A stretch of 64,000 nucleotides of DNA from Phlebopus portentosus (lineage: Eukaryota > Basidiomycota > Agaricomycetes > Boletales > Boletinellaceae): assembly GCA_037892935.1 (NCBI GenBank), contig JAYXKI010000017.1, forward strand, positions 558,001 through 622,000, given 5' to 3'. Under the pieces are notes generated by a model. That model was given only the letters and a program-made list of their open reading frames with translations, did not search any database and was not told where the DNA came from. How positions within the stretch are numbered: the stretch's first letter is position 1; every line of letters begins with the position of its first letter. Both the position numbers and the translations under genes were made by a program. Below are positions 58,350 through 64,000 of this stretch, piece by piece.

Positions 58350-59482
58350 CAACGAAAACACTCTCCATCGATGCTGCTGCGACACCAATGTGTTTATCAT
58401 GTATACCGCGTGTTCAGCCCCTTCCTTTCCTGAGGGAAAGCTCAAGAGAGAGAGGAACGACGTATTTCTTTGTGACCTTGAAAAAGAAAATGTCTCTCAC
58501 TGTCAGAAACGTCATTTCTTATTACGATCGGACCCAATACTGCATGGTGGAACCAAATAAAAAAGCAATTAGCGCAAGGGCTTGAGATATGTATAGTGCC
58601 TCTCCTCACCGTCTCCAGGCCATCGAATGTTACTACAATGGGGAATGGTCCGCGTCGAATGCAACTCGAAGTCATATCCTACCCTTCATGGCACTCGCGT
58701 TAGTAGAGATGAGATGATGCCACATTCCTCTTCACGAAACAAACAAACAAAATGCATTGTGATGGAACAAGCGCAATCGTGAAATGAGGGTTGGTCATGC
58801 AGAGCGATAGTCAATAGATCCAGAGAGAACGTACCGCGTAAGGGTCGAAAGAACAATGCATAACATACACTTACATGCATATGTATGTACATGCACGGTC
58901 CATGAGAGAATTTTCGAATTTGGCCGTGACATTTTATACCTCGAGCAAGCACAAAACAAGAACAGACAAGAACATAGCTGTAAACGACGAATGAAATGGG
59001 AAAAGAAGGTGAGAAGGGAAGGCAAGAATGAATGGGAGGTGAAAGTCTGGAACGGCGACGAATGATTCCGGGTCAGGGAGAGCTCGTGATACCCATTTCA
59101 GGTGTAGTAGTGGTAGGGGAGGGGGACGGCTGGATATGGAAACGGTTAAAGTGTAGGAGCAGTGAAGGGAAGAGAGGAGTTGGTGAGCGGGTATCATCAA
59201 GCAATAGGGAATAGCAAAACAACAGCGAAGAAGAAAACAGAACGATAAAGGAAACGGAAGCACGAGTAATTTGATACATTTCTTCGAGAGTCCGTTCGAG
59301 GGTGCAGAAAGCGTACATAGCAGCATCAAATAAAGACCAACACTCAACACTCAACACTCAACACCCTGTCCATCTCAAGCACCTAGCTCAACATCTCCTC
59401 GACCGGCCCCGTCTTAGCTCTATAGGCGTTCAGTTTACCGAACCCAGTTATACTTCCAAAATACAATCTAGCGTATGAAGCA
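58350..59482. other. Region 3' of the YPK-type kinase gene
   Basis: The plus strand is purine-rich at 58930-59250, leaving a spurious 138-codon minus-strand hydrophobic frame. This is probably the 3' untranslated and terminator region of the kinase. A short tandem repeat is at 59338. Confidence 0.4.
59338..59364. repeat. Short tandem repeat, 7-bp unit
   Basis: Nearly four copies of CAACACT stand side by side downstream of the kinase gene. Confidence 0.7.
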
Positions 59483-61649
<2,167 letters not shown>

Positions 61650-62720
61650 CGATACATCTTTTGACTCTTTCTCTGTTATAAGAACATGCGAGACATTAGC
61701 GTCAAACAGATGTGCACGACGGGATACGACGAGATGTGATGGGATTGAATGTATCAGAGGCTAGACGGAACCTGAAGCAGACTATACATACTTTTAGAAC
61801 CTAGCTTCCACGAGGACATTTTTGCCGATTTTCTATCGTGTGCTGAGTCGTATCGAGCAGCAGATGGGGCACTTGATGGTGGTGGCTAAGAGGAAAGCGA
61901 TGAGTGGGGGACTGGGTGGGGGGATCGGAAGAGAGTCGGTGTCTGACACGAGAACAAGACCATCATCTATCATTTAATATCAAGAATACTTATACTAGAC
62001 GTGATGATAAATATACCTCTGAAAGATGGTGATGATCTATCTGTTCGCGGCGTAGCTGTGCCTGCTGCGACGACGACGACGATAACGACGAGGACGAAGC
62101 GCTGTAAGAAGGAAAGGCAAACAGACCAACGTGAAGCGCGCGCTGATAGGACGATCTTCCATAAAAATAAAGATATATACAGTAAAAAATAAATACAATT
62201 TACAAATACATGTAATCATAATCATAACATACGGGATCTTCAAAATTCCGCAGTAAATACCACATCACCCATCTTGAACGAGCACATTCCGCTCAAGATT
62301 GTCATCTGAGCGCTCTTGCCTCGGAGGGGGTCTCCATCCGGCTTGACTTTGCATTCTGATGTCTGATGTTTGATGCCTACATTGGACACGTAAGAATCAG
62401 GAATCTCACACATACGATGTCGAAACAAAGGAGTTTTGATCTGTTCATTGTGTAGCAGAGCATAGCTTGAATATACGTACATACGTTACTGTAGGACTAT
62501 TGGTGTCTGTCTAGATCGATCACTGGATATGCAAAAGCACTTCATCAGAGGTGTGCTTATACTGTACCGATGATTTTCAAGAATGAATGATGCAATATCT
62601 GCTTTGAGGATGGAGATCGTGACCGCAAGGTAAAGAAACAAAACCTTCTTTATGTTTCAGATTCCTGAACCTGGTAAAATTATTAAAAAAAAAACTTTTC
62701 TGACAGATTTGTTTTCAGCT
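61650..62720. other. Region upstream of the kinase gene
   Basis: It contains the kinase promoter and the 3' end of the next minus-strand gene. A GAC/GAT-type simple repeat is at about 62068-62098. An 80-codon minus-strand frame at 62482-62240 is unassigned. Confidence 0.4.
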
Positions 62721-63934
62721 TTACGCGCGGGATTGAGATTGGGCGCGCGAAGATTCTTCACGAAGCATATTACCTCGCTGCGTCCACCTTCCCTTCGCTC
62801 CGCGGCGTCCCAGCCAGAATGCTCCGCCTCCTCCTCCTCCTTCTCCACTACCACCAACATTCTTGCCTCGCCCACGACCACGCCAGGTGCCTGTACGTTG
62901 GTCCCTGTCGCTCTCGACGTCTCGAGTCTCCTGAGGTCCTCGTCCCGCGCTTGTGGTGGGATTACGGCCGTGAGGAGGTTGACTCCTCGCTCGTCTTTCA
63001 CGTTCCACTTCTCGCTGCGGCACGTCCTCATGAGCTCCGTCAGCACCTTGCCTCGATCGCGATCTCTCTCTCCGCCTCTCATCACCTCTATCCTTTTCAC
63101 CATCTCTCACCTGGCTCTTCTCCTTCTTTTTCTCCTTCTTTTCCCTATCCCACCTCTGTCTTCCCCTCTGCTTTATAACGAGCTTGTTCATTCCCCTCCA
63201 GGCGAACCCTTTCTTCTTCCTACTGTACCGCCAAATAGCGGATCCGTCTCCCAACAAATCCTCGAAGTCCGCGCCAGAGGAAAGGAGTAAGAGAGATCGC
63301 TTGCACTCCGCTGTGAAGTGTTGTAACGCGATTGGTGTTATTTGTCCCGTAGTGTTCTATGTAGATATCGAGTAAGATTTTCAGATTGCTGGATCCATAG
63401 AAAGAAAAAAGTACCTTGGCGACGATGAACGGATCTGCTACGACAAGAGCCGCACGAGCCCAGGAACGTGGTTGCCGCCCTTGTTGAACGTCGGTCTGGT
63501 CCATCTCTTCAAGCGCGGCTTCGTCAGCATCACCCACAACTGCATCAGCATCCTCTTCTTCACCGTTCTCAGACTCGGCTTCGCTCCCTTCGGATACGTA
63601 CATTCATCAGCATGGCTATCCTGTGCCAAAAAAGCCAGGATAATACTCACCAGAAACGGCCTTTGCATTATCCCCCTCAATCACGCCCTCCGTTCCCTCT
63701 CCTTCAACAGGCAATCCTCTTTTTTTCCTGTATTGCATCACATGGTACGCCTTCCTCGCTGCCTTCTCCGCCGCTTTCTTCTCCAGTTTCTCCCTCCTCT
63801 CGGACTTTTTCCGACGGTTCAATGCTTGTTTATCACTACCTTTTGTCGACTGGGAGCGTTCAACCCGAGGGATGACTCCGCCGTCGCGGATGGACATGAC
63901 ATCATGAGCGTAGTTATACTGATGCGCCCAGAAT
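62721..63934 (-). CDS. Cid1-like RNA nucleotidyltransferase, C-terminal part (5' end outside window)
   Basis: The visible exons encode the end of a PAP-associated core: FWAHQYNYAHDVMSIRDG, then a Lys/Glu/Arg-rich insert (NRRKKSERREKLEKKAAEK), an acidic linker (SENGEEEDADAVV), then SWARAALVVADPFIVAKN and, after an intron, TPIALQHFTAECKRSLLLL. The tail is Arg/Lys-rich with RGRGRGKNVGGSGEGGGGGG and stops at 62721. Proteins of this family add U or A residues to RNA 3' ends. The DPF..KN segment is more like Cid1/TUT enzymes than Trf4. A 3' exon boundary is clear at 63934 (cag|ATTCTGGGCG); the exon upstream is beyond the window. The join near 63651-63600 is not settled by one base. The RGG tail suggests RNA binding. 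Confidence 0.75.
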
Positions 63935-64000
63935 CTGCATGATTTGCGTCAGTTGCGAGTATCAGAGAGTGCACGCGGAGAATGAAAGAGATGAAGATGA

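Noticed and set aside
58934..59350. 138-codon hydrophobic minus-strand frame downstream of the kinase gene
   Set aside because: Same cause as at 19 kb: purine bias in a 3' region, with no family resemblance and overlapping alternatives of equal length.

Overview
This window looks like nuclear DNA from an Agaricomycete, most probably a white-rot wood decayer. The genes carry many short introns of about 50-70 nt. There are two class II heme peroxidases of the manganese-peroxidase type, basidiomycete F-box/LRR and NACHT families, a TPR-CHAT protein and an Mss4-type family. I assign no species.

Layout. 0-7 kb: the 3' end of the pentafunctional AROM gene, a ferric-reductase-like gene and a FluG-type glutamine-synthetase-like gene. 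7-10 kb: an F-box/LRR gene beside a decayed paralog. 11.5-12.6 kb: a CUE-domain ER protein. 14.4-15.6 kb: a short manganese peroxidase. 16-18.4 kb: a NACHT NTPase with an N-terminal C2-like region. 19.9-22.4 kb: the Spg1/Tem1 GTPase and V-ATPase subunit E, divergently transcribed. 22.6-35.3 kb: an accessory segment holding three paralogous GNAT-acetyltransferase/Mss4 fusion genes, a large TPR-CHAT (caspase-like) gene built from 135-bp tandem repeats, and an LRR-like remnant. 35.5-36.7 kb: a second class II peroxidase on the opposite strand. 39-43 kb: a four-helix membrane protein and an unrecognised gene. 44.7-55.4 kb: three GH18 chitinases around the RNA helicase gene MTR4. 57.4-58.3 kb: another truncated F-box/LRR relative. 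59.5-61.6 kb: a Ypk1/Gad8-type AGC kinase. 62.7 kb to the window end: the 3' part of a Cid1-like nucleotidyltransferase.

Biology. Housekeeping genes (AROM, V-ATPase E, Spg1, MTR4, YPK, CUE) alternate with fast-changing accessory genes. The peroxidases are lignin-active oxidoreductases and the chitinases act on fungal cell wall. The NACHT and TPR-CHAT proteins are the kind of NTPase and caspase-like modules used in fungal non-self recognition and regulated cell death; their closeness here is suggestive only.

Caution for the reader. Five conserved genes whose exons I could chain completely (ferric reductase, GS-like, V-ATPase E, MTR4, YPK) all have a summed coding length one base short of a multiple of three. 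Further one-base losses, mostly in G or C runs, break the F-box, NACHT and TPR-CHAT genes. Because MTR4 and V-ATPase E are essential in studied fungi, consensus deletion errors explain this better than mass pseudogenisation. The GNAT-Mss4, peroxidase, CUE, Spg1 and four-helix genes chain without a break.
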